NCBI GenBank assembly: GCA_015852425.1 | Contig: JAAAIG010000304.1 | Coordinates: forward strand, 1-24,308 | From: Gryganskiella cystojenkinii | Taxonomy: Eukaryota > Mortierellomycota > Mortierellomycetes > Mortierellales > Mortierellaceae | Length of the DNA: 24,308 nucleotides | Direction: 5' to 3' | Part shown: one piece after another, positions 1 to 13,127 of the stretch | Layout: each line of letters starts with the position of its first letter | Numbering within the stretch: the stretch's first letter is position 1 | Notes under the pieces: model-generated | The model's database searches: none | The model's input: only the letters and a program-made list of their open reading frames with translations | Told to the model about the DNA's origin: nothing | Translations under genes and position numbers: made by a program

Positions 1-241
1 TTTTTTTGAAAAGGTAAGGTACGATTTTAAAGCAGAGAGAGAACGACACTAGTGAGATGCCCAAATGTCCACCGATTAAGAAATTCAAGGCGTTGATTAT
101 GAAGCACGGGGCACTGTTTATTATTCGGTGGAGTGGACACCGGTAAGCAACTTCCCTTTTTCGTATACAATTTGATGAGGTGTGAAGAAGTCCAACAGTA
201 TTACGTGGGACACCGGTCAGTGAAAATAGGAGTCGATTCCC
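1..241. other. 3' flank of MSH5, no gene seen
   Basis: This stretch lies beyond the MSH5 stop codon. I see no convincing coding sequence on either strand. A 9-base word (GGACACCGG) occurs twice, near 134 and 210, too short to mean much. The window opens with a run of T. Confidence 0.5.
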
Positions 242-3200
242 TCAAAGGCTCTCTTTGTCGTCCTCGGAGTAAACCTCTTGTTCCTTCTCGTGAACTTTGG
301 CAGCAAGGTCCATTAGGTCATACATCTCCTTGAGCATCAACAGGCGGGCACGCTCTTGGTCAACATAATTATCGTCCAAACCGTCCGAGGGGGGACCCTT
401 GCGTTTTTTGGACACGAGATAACTGGTGCTGTTCGGGTCCGAGGCTTTCCATTTTTCTGTCTTGACCACAGCAGGGGTTGTCAATATAGACTCGGCATCC
501 AGATCATTTTCGCCTTCTTCCAAGCTCAAGGAGCGCAGTCTGATTTCCTGATCCATGTCTTGAACACAGTCATCCTTGTCCGCCGATCGTTCGTCCAGAA
601 GACGGAGGCGATTTTCGAGCTCACTGCGCTTTGGCAAGGGATCGTCGACCTCATTGCCCAGCTTGGAGAGGTCAATGTCGAAACTCAAAAGTTTGGCTGT
701 CAGCTCTTCGTACAATTTTTGAAGTGATTGGTCATATTCGGTCAGTTGGGGGACCACGGTCTCGTACCGTCGAAAGATGTTGGAGAGGTGGATACCTGAA
801 TGTAAGTGACATTCGGGAATGAATATAAAAGAGTCAATAGCGGCGGCCAATAACTTTGTCAAGTCGAAAAAAAAGGATCAAACGCAACAAATATGGTACC
901 TCGTTGGACAATATGAGGAGGCATACTGGCCATGGCAGCGCATGCGGGACCAAGAGAAGATGGAGTCTTGCCAGGAATTACTCTATGAGATCAAATTATC
1001 TATAATAATCAGTATTGAGCTCTTGGCGTTGATGATGCTCGTACGCGAAGACTTCTTTTCTGTACCTGAACATGAACGTCGCTTCGAGGCCACTGGGTTC
1101 CTGGTAGACCTCCATGGTGTAAAGAGAGATTGGTAGACTCAAGTCCAAGAGATTGTTCTCTAGCAGTTCGTGAAAGTGAGTCGTGGCCATGACCTTCGGT
1201 CTGCTACTCCTTGGCATATGTGCAAAGTGTTCGATCACACCGGCGAACATACCAGCCCCATCTACATAAAAAAAGGAGGCAAATGGCAGGCCAGTGTAAG
1301 AGAACTCGACTGTGACTGTGATCATGCGCTTCTAGAATTTTCCTACCTGAGGGTGTGGTACCCTTCCCAAACTCATCCATGATGATCAGAGATCGTCGAG
1401 TCGCCAAGCGCAAGGACGTCGTTACTTGTTGGAGATCCGTCATGAATGCGCTTTGCAGCTACGATGGTTGATTATAATATACCATGGTCAGTACACTAAT
1501 GGTTCAAGTAGAGCAAAGAATGTCAAGTCAAATGGGGTAGGATTGACGTACGCATGAGACTGTCTCTCGGGTTTGCAATCGCGTGAGTATCTTGTCCGTA
1601 AGGCCGACCAACGCCGACTCTGCAGGGACAAAGCTTCCAACGTGGGCCATGTAAGTAATCAGCGCCACCTTAAAAGCGAAAAATATTGTTGAAATCATAC
1701 ATCAGCATCGAGTTTAGGTCAGCAATACCCCAATCAGATGTTAAGATGACCTTTCATACCTGCTTCAGGTAAACACTCTTTCCAGAGCTATTGGCACCCG
1801 TTAGGATTATCACTCGGTTGTCTTGAAACGGATCATCCGAGGAAGAACTCTGGTCATACACATCCCGATTTAGATCCAAGTCTGTTGCCATGCCAGAGTT
1901 GGAGACATATCCGGCTGTTGTTGAGTACCTTCTCCCACTGGTAGCTGTATCTGGTGCAGCTGAGGACGAGTCTATATCACTGGAATAGACTCCACCAATT
2001 TCGCCGAGACGTGTATCGTTTGGAACAAACGAGTTGACCACCATCTCCTGCAAAGGGTGTCGTCCCTTCAAGATCTGAACCACGTTTTCTTCAGTCATGG
2101 TCGGTTTCCTGAAGTTGTGGATTCGCGCCACTTGTGCAAACGAGACCAATCTAGGAGATGAAAAAGATTGTTACCACCCTTGGTATAATTATTAAAAGCC
2201 AGGAGTGGAGGTCATTGCGCGCAAATGCCAACATGGACACTTACATATCGAGTTCTGCGCAGAGATCACTGCAAGAGACCATTACGTGACTGTACTCGAG
2301 TACACGCTCCTGCAGACCCTGCAGAATATCAATCTCGCGATCTGCAAAAGTTGATTTCGGGCGAGTCAGCGTATGAATCGATCTCGTTACCATCTTACTG
2401 GCTTTGGCCTGTTTTATACTCACCCACAATGAGTCCGTGGATATCTCCAAGATGCTCGTCCAGTTCTATGTTGCCATTGATAGAAAAACATGTGTAAGGA
2501 ATTTGCTCCATACTGATATTAAAATAACAAGCCAGTGCACTATTTCACCTCTCATGGCTTGGTTCTTGTAGTAAACAGTAGTCTCAGTGCTGAACTGTTG
2601 AAAAAAAAGAAAAAAAAAAAAAGTAGTCAGATTCGGACCGCATGTTTCGTTGTTTTGTCAAATGCTCGAACTCAAGAACTATACCTGATACTGAAGACCC
2701 TCCAAAGTAAAATCCTGCTCGGTCTTCCACTCGGGGTTCATAGGCACCGTGATTAAGTAACCCAGCTGAGGAAAGTAGATCACGTTGATGGTCTTTGTGA
2801 ACTCGGCTGGGATCGTTCCACTAATCTCCTTGGCAATCTCAGACAAAAAACTGTCCAGTCCGTTGTAGTTTTGCCGCATGCGGTCGAGTTCCTCGTCCAC
2901 ATTGTGCTTGACCACACATCGAGCCTCGTTCGTGCTTTCGTCAAAGTCCACCTGGTCAATTCGAAAGAAGAAAGCACCCTGGCATTAGTAAACAGCGGTG
3001 CGATTTTCAGTCAGCCCGTAAAAAGGGTCAATACTTGGATCCTCAGCCTTACTACATCGTTGATGAAGGTGCCAATGTCGTTCAAGTCCTTTGTAGCCAC
3101 AGCAGCACGAATCTAATTTGTGAGGGCAGACATTTTAGAGAGGTGCTCAAGGGTGTGGGGGCACCGAGTGACATCCAAAGAATGTTCATATTACTTGCTG

Positions 3201-5717
3201 CATGATCGGTGACTCGCCCACGAAAATCTCTTGCGAGATGCTTTGGATCTTCAAGCAGAAATATACAAACTATGTTGTTCGTCGCAAGTTTTGATTAGCG
3301 TAGAGTCCAGAATAACAACGTTCCAGATCACATGTCCGCAATCACTCATCCACGAGTGTTATCATACCTGCAAAATCGCCTGCCACTCTGAGAGGGTGGC
3401 CTTCCTTGGCAAAGCTTGCAGTACTTTGGGAATATTCTTGATGTGAGAAAGACAATCGAGCAGTTGGACGACAGTCGGTTGGTTTTCCGTCCTGGTAAAG
3501 CACTCGACAGTTTTGTGGCGTCCTTTAATGACTCTGAGATCTAAAGATGGGCGCAAGAGCCACTGCTTCAGTAGATATTTGCCCTGCGAAGTCTTTGTCT
3601 GTCCTAAAATGCCTATTACAAAAAGGCAAAAACAGGACGCACCGTCAGAAGACCACCCTTTTAACGGAAAAGAGCTCGGACACTTTTTTAAAGACCATCG
3701 CTCACTATAAAGGGAGAACCCTTCTTTGCGGCCGCGGAATCCGCTGTGCATGTTTGGATGAGATTCGTCCTCGAATATTTGAAGGGAGCTATTGATTACC
3801 CATAATAGTCATTTGTCAGCGATGAGTGGTGTCGTTGTTGTGATGGACAGGGCAGTTCCCCGCAGTATTTGTCTCACCTTAGCGTGTTGGCGTTGACAAA
3901 CATGAACGAGTCACTGTGACAGAGAAAAAGGAGGAGTCAGAGAACGCGAGCTAAGACCGCATTAATAAATTCGTCATATGATCTCTTAAAACTTACATCG
4001 AGAACGACGCAATGGAAATGATCATAACTGAGTGTCCGTTGCGGACGGTCCGATGAGAGAGTCCATGTCTTGACAAGAAGCTAACGATCGCGCCTGCACA
4101 ACTAACCTGTTTCCGACAAAATAGGTAAAGTATTTAAGCTCGCCGATCATCGTCACACAAACATCGTCATCCAAAAAGGTTGAGAAATAACAAAAAAAAA
4201 AGTGAGCCTACACTTTCCGTGCTCTGCAAATCGATCACGTTCGACAGGTACAGTTGTGCTTCGCGTTGGGTCCTCTCATCCATATCCGAAGTATGGATCG
4301 GTAGGTCGATCGAGTCTGGCCCCTGATCTTGATTTGATGTAGATGCCGTCGAGACCGTTCGTGATGTTCGAGGCATGTGCACCGAGACGGAGACCAGACG
4401 GGATTTGGCCAATTGGTATGAAAAATCGTTGCCAGGACGGACCTCAAGATTTGTCTCTTCGTCCATGCCATCGCCGCCGAAACGGAGAATCTCCAATACA
4501 GACTCATCTGTGCGTGAGCTTGTTAGGATCAAAGTGGGTCGCAACTGGGCTTTGACTATAACGAACGACTCAAAGTTCCTATTAGCAAAACGAATTTTAA
4601 GTGACGCAGGCGTCTTTAACATAGTGAAGAATTGTTTCCTTACCGACTTCAATCATCTGGGGGACATCACAATCGCGCATGTCGTTCATCACAAACAGCT
4701 TGCCAACTTGACCATCATAGTAAGCACATCCAACCGTCCGACCGCAGACGTTCACTACCATAATAATCTAGCGTGCGCAAAAACAATAAAAATTGCGTGA
4801 GCGCAAGGTATTTCTGCGGTCTAAAACTAAGCTCCTGTGTCCTTCAAAAAGGCAATTTATACCTCTCGTGCAAAAGACTCTTCAGATGGTTGTGTTTCTT
4901 TTGTTTCCCCGGCAGCGCCAGCATCTTTCTGTTGTTGGTGTGGTCCAGAAAAGCGTATACTCTGGCGAACCTGAGCCAAACTTTCATAGCTGGTTGCTCT
5001 CGACTGACTTGGTGGCGCTTGCGGTGGCTCACCAAAAGTAGAGTTCTGAGAAGCACCAAGGGCAGGTTGATCTCGGCCGGAATAACCCGTTCCTTTAGAG
5101 TGGCGAGGACCCGGAATTCTTGGGATCGAAAAGCCATGTTGTGGAGGGATAAGTCCAGCAGAGGCTGAAGGGGAGGAGAAAGGAGTCTGTTGTTGTTGAT
5201 GGGAATCGCTTTGTGAGCTGATGTCTCTCTGAAAAACTTGGTATGTCCGTACCGTCGAGCCAAAGTACGGACTTGCATGTGTGTGCTGAGGCCCTTGGTT
5301 CTGTTGGTCGTGATCATGGTCATGACCAAGCCTCAATTGTCGAGACTCTGGGTATGGACTGTTATGGCTTGAAAAGTCATCGATATTTCGGTGGTGCATG
5401 GCATCCCTTCGATTTGTTGATTGTGGTTGTTGTTCCATAACGTGAAGGGGTCGTGGTGGATTCATGTTCATGGCAAGACCCGTACCAACGGAAGATCTGA
5501 TAGTGTTTCTGGGTTGAGTGGGCTGTGGGAGTCCCAAAGGCCCTGCGGTTGTGGTCTGGCTCGCCATCTGGGAAATTGTGTTAGATGTTGCTTGTTCGGT
5601 GGCAAGATGGTCGTAGTCAGGTCTGTTGGGGTCTGACTTGTCTTCAAACCGGAAGCCTTGTCGTCTTTGTTGGGTAGAGGGCCCTTCAAAGTTGAACTCG
5701 TTTTTGGGTGGTTGCAT
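242..5717 (-). CDS. MSH5: MutS homologue MSH5, meiotic recombination protein (20 exons)
   Basis: MSH5 pairs with MSH4 as a clamp that stabilises crossover intermediates in meiosis; this family lacks the mismatch-reading domain of MSH2/MSH6. My exons run 5717-4863, 4767-4644, 4555-4214, 4170-4107, 4068-3997, 3913-3878, 3788-3706, 3612-3368, 3269-3195, 3112-3053, 2951-2685, 2594-2549, 2465-2424, 2341-2245, 2150-1760, 1668-1552, 1458-1347, 1261-1066, 982-900 and 795-242, giving about 1286 aa in continuous phase. The ATPase is intact: Walker A GANSSGKS at about 921-928, Walker B LIIMDE ending at about 1001, and ATTHFHEL near 1035. The middle part (SLQIFEDESH, LPRKATLSEWQ, IYFPQLGYL) follows MSH5 rather than other MutS families. 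About 285 Gln/Ser/Pro-rich residues precede the conserved part, and an acidic, charged tail of about 150 residues follows it, so the protein is longer than the human one (about 830 aa). Seventeen introns are 82-104 nt; those after exons 3 and 4 are 43 and 38 nt and are doubtful. The start is the only ATG that opens exon 1 in frame. Confidence 0.93.
4069..4213 (-). other. MSH5: Irregular splice region of MSH5 (introns 3 and 4)
   Basis: Exon 3 ends near 4214 with a GT donor followed by a T10 run and a branch-point-like CTCAAC. The homologous exon 4 sequence (TMIGELKYF) then resumes without any AG before it. The best phase-keeping junction uses TTTTTGG at 4172-4171, where an AG would be expected. 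A canonical alternative (donor at 4211, AG at 4140-4139, 73 nt) keeps frame but removes about eight conserved residues. Reading straight through would need T9 instead of T10. Intron 4 (4106-4069) keeps phase and homology but is only 38 nt. Confidence 0.6.
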
Positions 5718-7045
5718 CTTGCGGGTGTCAGTGGTGGTGAGTTCAGCGAGAGTGGTGTTGTAGGTGTGTCGGACGGTGGAAAGATAAGGTATGGTCTGCT
5801 TGAGTGACTGGGCCGCACTAAAATTTCATATTCCTGTAAAAGTCACGTGTTCACTAGATCCGCCAAAAGATCAACAACCACACCAACGACTTTGACTTTT
5901 GAGGACCGATCTTGACTCCACCGGCTCCGTTGCGCTTTCAGCACAAGGAATCATGTCCTTTCCTAGTCAAGTTAAAGTCAGCACCAAAGTGTAATGATCA
6001 TCACCATTGCATCTTTAAGTTGTTATAGCCATTTGAAGCACAGTGTTCATATGAGCCAGGTGCTCATAAAATACCGCGCGGTGACCTATGCGACGCCGTC
6101 TGATCAAGGGTTCGAGACACAATTCCGCAGCAAGTCGAGGGAGAGATGCAAGCATGCAGGCACCCGTCTCGTGCTCGTTTTCCGGTCAAAGGCTCTCATG
6201 ATGGCTGACAGCGCCGAGTTCTTTTATTTTTTCCCTCGCAATTCATGGGAAGGTTAACGGAGATTTGCTGCGGGTGTGACACACAACCGGGATTGGATCT
6301 GCGGATTTTGAACTCTTTTAAGGTTGGTGCGTGTGAAGAACAGGAGGAAGTGGACCTGAAAAAGGCAAAAAAGAAGAAGCTTGGACTCGGACTTTTTCTA
6401 GCGAGTGTTCTTATTGACCAAACTCATCTGTACTTGGGAACGATTGCAACACGATGAGCAAAGCGAGTGTGTCCACTTGTCCAATCTCCACCGAAAACAA
6501 AACAAGCGGTTAATTTTTGTATGTTGGCTGACTCTTTTTGCATTATCACGCCAAGATCAAGAACGAAGAAAATCCGCAGTAGACCGTTGTCAACAGCCAA
6601 AAAGGAGAGGTAAAAAATGAACAAGGATGATAATGAGATGAAGGTGTTGTTCGGATGTCCCAAGGGGGTGTGAACAGGAACAGGGCCAAGAAAAAGAGGA
6701 CTGATAGTCAAGATTGTTGGATTTGTGAGCGTGCCGGTTTGAAGGTGTACACGGACAGAGAAAAGCGGATCCAGTGGCTCCATGTCGCTGTACGGGGTAC
6801 AGGGAGAATGAGAGACACCACACACGGAAAGAGTTCATTCCAGAAAGGGAAAGGAACACACACATTATAAAAATTTCTTTCCTTGAAATTGTCCTGTTTT
6901 TTTTCGTTTTCGTCTTCTTCTTTCTCTACGTCTCTTTCTGTCCCCCTATTCTTCCTCTCTTTCATTACATTTCTCTCTTTTACAAGGTCTACTCCTCCCC
7001 TAGGCTGCTAATTGATTGGACTCGAAGAGACAGAAAAAAGACACA
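5718..7045. promoter_or_regulatory. Divergent intergenic region between MSH5 and the ABC transporter
   Basis: The two start codons lie 1328 bp apart and point away from each other, so both promoters should be here. I see no gene on either strand. A near-perfect hairpin (TATGAGC/GCTCATA) sits at about 6049-6067. I found no clear Ume6/URS1 meiotic site. From about 6893 to 6984 the plus strand is a long pyrimidine tract ending about 60 nt before the transporter ATG, which is a common core-promoter feature of well-expressed fungal genes; that role is an inference. Confidence 0.5.
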
Positions 7046-10000
7046 ATGAACTCCAGCCCATCAATAGCTCTCGGTCCAGTCGGCCGGTTCTGTGCCAACG
7101 ATACCTCCGAGGTAAAAATTACCTGCGCTCCTTTTAATTGATTGATTGAATGAATGAAAAAGAAAGCACTTGTCCGATGGCTGACCAGTGTCCAATCTCT
7201 TGTCAATCTGATTAGCCCTGGATCGACAATGACTTTTCGCCATGCTTCCATCAGACGTAAGGATCATTTCAACACCCTCTTTTATTTTCATGGTTCCCCC
7301 CCTCCCTCTCCCTCTCCTTTCCGACCGAGTTTCAGTTCAGTTCCACCCAATCCAGCCAACCAGATCACTCGTTCTCTTCGACAAATTACTCTTTTCATTT
7401 CACTAACACATGCGAGAACATTATAGCAAGTCTCTTGTCTTCTACTCTACCCCTTCTCCCTTCAACACACAGCACGATCGCGTACCTTTCATTCGTCATC
7501 AGTCACCCTTCTTTTTTTCTTTTTTTTTTCCGCCTTCTTTGTTTTTTCAACTCCGGCCCAAGAAAGTTTTCCTTTTGCCTCTGGAGACTCCTCTCAGTGG
7601 TGCTTCACCAAACTTTCCTTGTGAGGACCTTTCCCCCTTTCATCCAATACACTCTTGACCTTAGAGGAGTTTTGTTCGTTCACGCCTTCCTTCTTGGCTG
7701 ACTTGCAATCGTTGCCATAAACAGGGTGCATTCTATCTTTTTTTTTTTTCTCGTATGTGTTTCTTGACAAACTGTTTTGCCCTTGCGCTAATCGATCTTC
7801 TGGCTACCATATAGTGTCCTTGATGCCGGTATCCCCTTGCTCTGTGCTGTGCTCTCGCTGATCACCATCTTTGGTACAGTCGTCTACAAAAAAGTCCGCA
7901 GGAACCACTCGGGCGATCACTCTGGCTACCTGCCCATCTCTGGTCAGGATGATACCCTCCATGCCGGATCAGGAACTGATATTGATGACCAGGACGATCA
8001 ACTCGCCCAATCAACGGATCTCGGTCAAGTTGTCTCTGGACGTCGTATCTCTGTTCGTGACGCGATCAAGTCTCTTGCCGCCTTTGTCTCTCTGGGTGTC
8101 TCGATTGCCTGGTTAGTTCTTCACACGAACGACGACAGGCACACTTATCTTTATCTTGCCCCCTTGATCTCTACTCTGGCTTGGGTAAGCTTTTTTTTTT
8201 ATTTTATCTTCTATCGTCAACGAGCACAAGGAGTAACAGGACCGTGTACAAGGATCCAGGAGCAAAAGGAACTTTGGACACCTTGCAGGAACAGGGAAAA
8301 AAATCGACAGCCGCATAAGGAGAAAAGCAAAAGTCATGAACTGATTTTGTGGCTCCGCATACGCTGTCTCAGCTCAGTGTGACGAAAGGAGGAACATGTC
8401 AACAGTGGAGATGGTCGCAGGGACGGACAGACCCACGTCCGAGACATGGAAGTGAATCCGCGATAAGTGTAGTGTTAGTTGTAACACCGCCGCAAGACGA
8501 CTCACGCTTTGTTCTTTTTTTTTCTGTTTGTTTTGTGCAATGTTAGGCCTACATCTCTCTCTTGACGGTCTTTTATCTCTTCAGACCTCTCAACCCATTG
8601 GTCTCGCTCACACCTCACTTCTCGGTCTTCTTCATTGTCAACTTGCCTGTTGCCTTCTTCAGACTCCGTTCTCAGATCCTTCACAAGACATCTCACTTTG
8701 AGTTGATCCTCGCCTCGATCTATTTTGCGGATGCTCTGCTCCTCACGTTTTTCGCTCTGACCTCTGGCAAGTCGACCCGTGCGATTGTTGCCAAGCCTGG
8801 TCAACGAACCCCTTGTCCCGAGGCCTATGCCTCCTTGATGGATCTCGCCTTCTTTTCCTGGGCCAACCCCTTGATCAAGATCGGTTACCAGCGTGCGCTC
8901 AACAACGAGGATATTTGGGACTTCCGACTCAGTGATTACTCTTCTGCCGTCATTCACCACTTCCGTCAATCGATCTTGGCGACCCGTAAGAACTACCCGT
9001 TCTTGATCCGTCTCGTCATCAACTTCAGAAAGCGCATTACAGTGCAGGCCTTCTGGGCTGTTCTCTGGGGCATGTTTACATTTGTTGGACCATTCGCGCT
9101 CGAGCGTATCCTTCATTTCATCAAGAACCAGGACACCATCTCGGTCGAATGGGGCTATATCTACGTCTTTGGAATGTTCTTTGGTATGCTCGTCGCTACC
9201 ATTGCTCAGTCTCAGATGCTCTGGCACGGTCGTCGCATCTCAATCCAGCTCCGCTCAATTGTCGTCGGTGAAGTCTATGCCAAAGCCCTGCGTCGCAAGG
9301 ATCGTGCTGGTCAGACTCAACAAAACAAGGAGGGCGACGAGGACGAGGAAGAGAACGAGATGTTCACTCAGGGAGCCATCAACAACATGATCTCAAACGA
9401 TACCTCGGAAATCTCGAACGTCAGTGCCTACCTTCAGGATGTCTACATTTTGCCTCTTCAGGTCACCCTCGCTATTTTGTTCTTGTACCGTATTTTAGGC
9501 TGGCCCGCTCTTGCCGGTGTTGTCACTATGGTCTGCTTCATCCCCTTCAACTTGTACTTGACCAACAAGGTCGAGACCATTCAGGACGAACTCATGAAGG
9601 CGACCGATAAGCGTGCGGAGCTTATGAACGAGCTCTTGCAGGCGATCCGTATCATCAAGTTCTTTTCCTGGGAGCGCAACTTTTACGGCAAGGTCGACAA
9701 GGCTCGTGAGGCCGAGTTGCGTCAGCTTCGTCTTCGTTTCACCTGGTGGATCTTTGGTACCGCTCTGTGGTTCGGTACCCCCGTCATCGTCACGATCATG
9801 ACCTTTTTTGTCTACACCAAGGTTGCTGGCAACGTTCTTACCGCCGAGGTTGCTTTCCCCGCATTGGCTCTGTTCAACGTCTTGCGTGCACCCATGGATG
9901 CCTTCCCCGAAGTCTTGGCGCTCTGCTTGCGTGCCAAGGTCTCTGCCGCCCGTATCGATCGTTTCTTGGATGAGGAGGAGGTCTTGGTTTACAGCAACAC

Positions 10001-13000
10001 CCGTCCCCGCAAGAACTTGCCCAGCGACCCCATCATCGGATTCAAGAACGCGACCTTTTCTTATGCTGGAAAGACGGAGCAGGATGCTGCTAATGCTGCT
10101 CATGAGAGCGGAGAGACTGTTCAGGGACATCATTTTGAGCTCAAGGATCTCAACCTCGAGTTCCCTGTTGGTGAATTATCTGTGATTACTGGACCAACTG
10201 GAAGTGGCAAGACCTCGTTGTTGTTGTCACTCTTGGGCGAGATCAACCCTGTCAAGGGTCAGGCTTTCCTGCCTCGCCGTGACTCGCATGATATCAACCC
10301 CGTCACTGGATTGACCAACGGAATCGCCTATGTCGCTCAACAAGCGTGGCTCCAGAACAACACTGTCCGCAACAACATTCTTTTCGGATCGCCCTTTGAG
10401 CAACGCCGTTACGACCAGGTCGTCGAGATGTGTGCCCTCAAGCGCGATTTCGAGATTTTGGAACATGGAGACGAGACAGAGATTGGTGAGCGTGGAATTA
10501 CCTTGTCTGGAGGCCAGAAGCAGCGTATTGCCCTGGCCCGTGCGATTTACTCTCGTGCTGGCCATATCTTGCTCGATGATTGTCTCTCGGCTGTCGATGC
10601 TCATACCGCCAAGTGGTTGTTTGCCAAGTGTCTGATGGGTCCCCTCATGCAAGGTCGTACCCGTATCCTCGTTACCCACGCTGTCTCACTCACCCTCCGT
10701 GGTGCTGCTCATGTTGTTGTCCTCAAGAACGGAACTGTTGTAGCCAGTGGTACTTCTACCCAGGTCTTTGAATCGGGTATTCTTGGCGAGGATGTCACGA
10801 ATGAAGAACAGATCATGGACGACGTTCCTACGACTATGATGGCCTCGGACGATCGTACCATCTCCGCTTTGGATGATAACGAGGAGGATAACGGCGCAGG
10901 TTCCTCTGCTGTCTCGCTGACTGCTGCTGGCAAGAAGAACAAGAAGAACAACAACGGAAGCGAAAGCGACGATGCCTCCACGGACTCGACGATCCCTGTC
11001 AAGGAAAAGAAGAAGTTGATCGACGACGAGGGCAAGACCGATGGTTCGGTCTCCTGGGGTGTCTACCAGCTTTACTTTGGATCGATGGGTGGTATCCCAT
11101 ACTGGATCTTCCTTCTCAGTGCTTTCATCATGATGCAGATCTTCCAGGTCGCTTCGGATTACTGGCTTCGTTTCTGGGCTGGTGCTAGTAAGCGCGACGA
11201 GGATGCTTTCCAGTCTGCGGGATTCGCGACAATGTCGACCCCTTCGTTTGCCTCCGAGGCCTCGAGCATGGCCACCAACATGTCTGGACTCTTGATGTCG
11301 TTTGCCTGTCAGTACCGTGGAGATCATACCTATTTCGGAGGTAACTCTGCGCGTACATGCCGTCAGGAGATTTATGATACCCGCCAGCCCATGAGCCCCT
11401 TGTCTGCTTTGGAGTACCAGACAGAGCAGTCAACTTTGTCTGGATTCAGCGCTACCTCTGCCAAGCCTGGTGAGGTTGGAAACTTGAACTACTACCTCGG
11501 TATCTACGCGTTGCTCTCGTTCTCGTACATTATCACAATCATGTGCCGTCAAGCTGTTCAGTACCGTGGATCGCTCTCGGCCTCTCGTTCGCTTCATCGC
11601 CGTCTTTTGTCCCAGATTTTGAACTCGCCTGTCCGTTTCTTTGACACGACTCCTCTTGGTCGTATCATGAACCGCTTTACCAAGGATATCGAGACTGTCG
11701 ATCAGGAGGTTGCACCCATCGCCTCGAACCTGATGTTTGATTTCCTCGGAACATTGACGGTCGTCATGGTCATTTCGGTGATTACACCCAAGTTCTTGTT
11801 CCCTGCTGCGTTGATCTCGATCATGTTTGTGATCATGGCTATGTTGTACCTGCGTTCGTCTCGCGAGTTGAAGCGTATCGAGTCTGTGAACAAGTCTCCA
11901 ATTTTCTCTCATTTCGGAGAGTCCCTGTCTGGTGTGGCGACGATCCGTGCTTATGGTGAGGAGAAGCGATTCCAGCATGAAAACTTGGGGTTGATGGATG
12001 AGCATAACCGTCCCTTCTTTTATCTCTGGGTCTGTAACCGTTGGTTGTCGATCCGTGTGGATCTGTTGTCGGCTCTGGTCTCGTTCTTTGCCGGTCTATT
12101 GATTCTCTGGAACCGTGAGAACATTGATGCCGGTGCCGCTGGTATTTCGCTTTCGTACTCGTTGACGTTCACGGATCATATCCTTTGGTTGGTCCGTCTT
12201 TACTCCAACAACGAGATGAACATGAACTCTGTCGAACGTATTAGTGAATACATGGATTTGCCTCAGGAGCCCCCAGCTGTCATTGAGGGATCCCGCCCTC
12301 CTCCAGGTTGGCCTAACAATGGTGATATCGAGGTCGAGAACTTGGTCATGCAGTACTCGCCCGAGGATCCCCCAGTTATCCGTGATGTCTCGTTCCATGT
12401 CTCACCTCGGGAAAAGATTGGTATTGTTGGACGCACTGGTGCTGGAAAGTCTACCTTGGCTGTGGCGTTCTTCCGTTTCATGGAACTCACTGCCGGAAAG
12501 ATTACCGTCGATGGCATCGATATCTCCAAGCTGGGTGTGCACGATCTTCGTTCGTCCTTGACGATTATCCCTCAGGATCCCGTCTTGTTCATTGGCACGA
12601 TCCGTTCCAACTTGGATCCCTTCAACGAGCACGATGACGCGGCCTTGTGGGCAACCTTGAAGCGTGTTCACTTGATTTCCGAGGACGGTACCGAGGCCAA
12701 CAACTCTTTTGGTAACCTGGATTCGGAAGTGCACGAGAACGGCAACAACTTCTCACAGGGACAACGTCAGTTGATTGGTCTTGCACGTGCGTTGTTGAAG
12801 CAGTCCAAGATTATTATCTTGGACGAGGCAACGGCATCGGTGGATCACGAGACGGATGCAAGGATCCAGGCCACGATCCGCGAGGAGTTCAGAGAGTCGA
12901 CATTGTTGACGATTGCACACAGATTGAGGACGATTATTGATTTCGACAAGGTCCTGGTGATGGATCACGGTCAGGTGGTTCAGTATGACACACCCTGGAA

Positions 13001-13127
13001 GTTGATTCGAGAAGAGGCTGGTATTTTCAGGGGTATGTGCCAACGGTCTGGAGAGTTTGATCTCTTGGTCGAGATGGCAAACGCGGCCGAGAGGAATCAT
13101 CTTGCCTCCTTGTCGTCGCAGCAGTAA
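7046..13127 (+). CDS. ABCC-family (MRP/Ycf1-type) ABC transporter
   Basis: This is a full-length ABC exporter of about 1685 aa. Relatives move glutathione conjugates, bile-acid-like anions or metal complexes across vacuolar or plasma membranes; the substrate here cannot be read from sequence. Exons are 7046-7111, 7216-7256, 7815-8184 and 8547-13127, with introns of 104, 558 and 362 nt that keep phase. The N-terminus (FCAND, PWIDNDFSPCFHQT) and several membrane spans form the TMD0 typical of long MRPs, followed by the linker motif PCPEAYASL. NBD1 has Walker A GPTGSGKT (about 708), LSGGQ (about 812) and LLDD (about 834), with Asp in place of the catalytic Glu, as is usual for ABCC. NBD2 has GRTGAGKS (about 1454), SQGQ (about 1562) and ILDE with the Glu at about 1586. 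A polar, lysine-rich linker lies between the halves. A loop of about 100 residues after the first span of the second membrane domain carries two Cys and an NMS glycosylation site. Wobble positions are rich in C, unlike MSH5. Confidence 0.96.

Noticed and set aside
6040..6125. Possible tRNA gene with a GGTTCGAG word
   Set aside because: No acceptor stem, anticodon arm or paired T-stem could be drawn around it.
8502..9227. 241-codon minus-strand ORF
   Set aside because: It lies opposite the large transporter exon and is rich in Arg, Glu and Asp from reversed codons, which marks it as a shadow.
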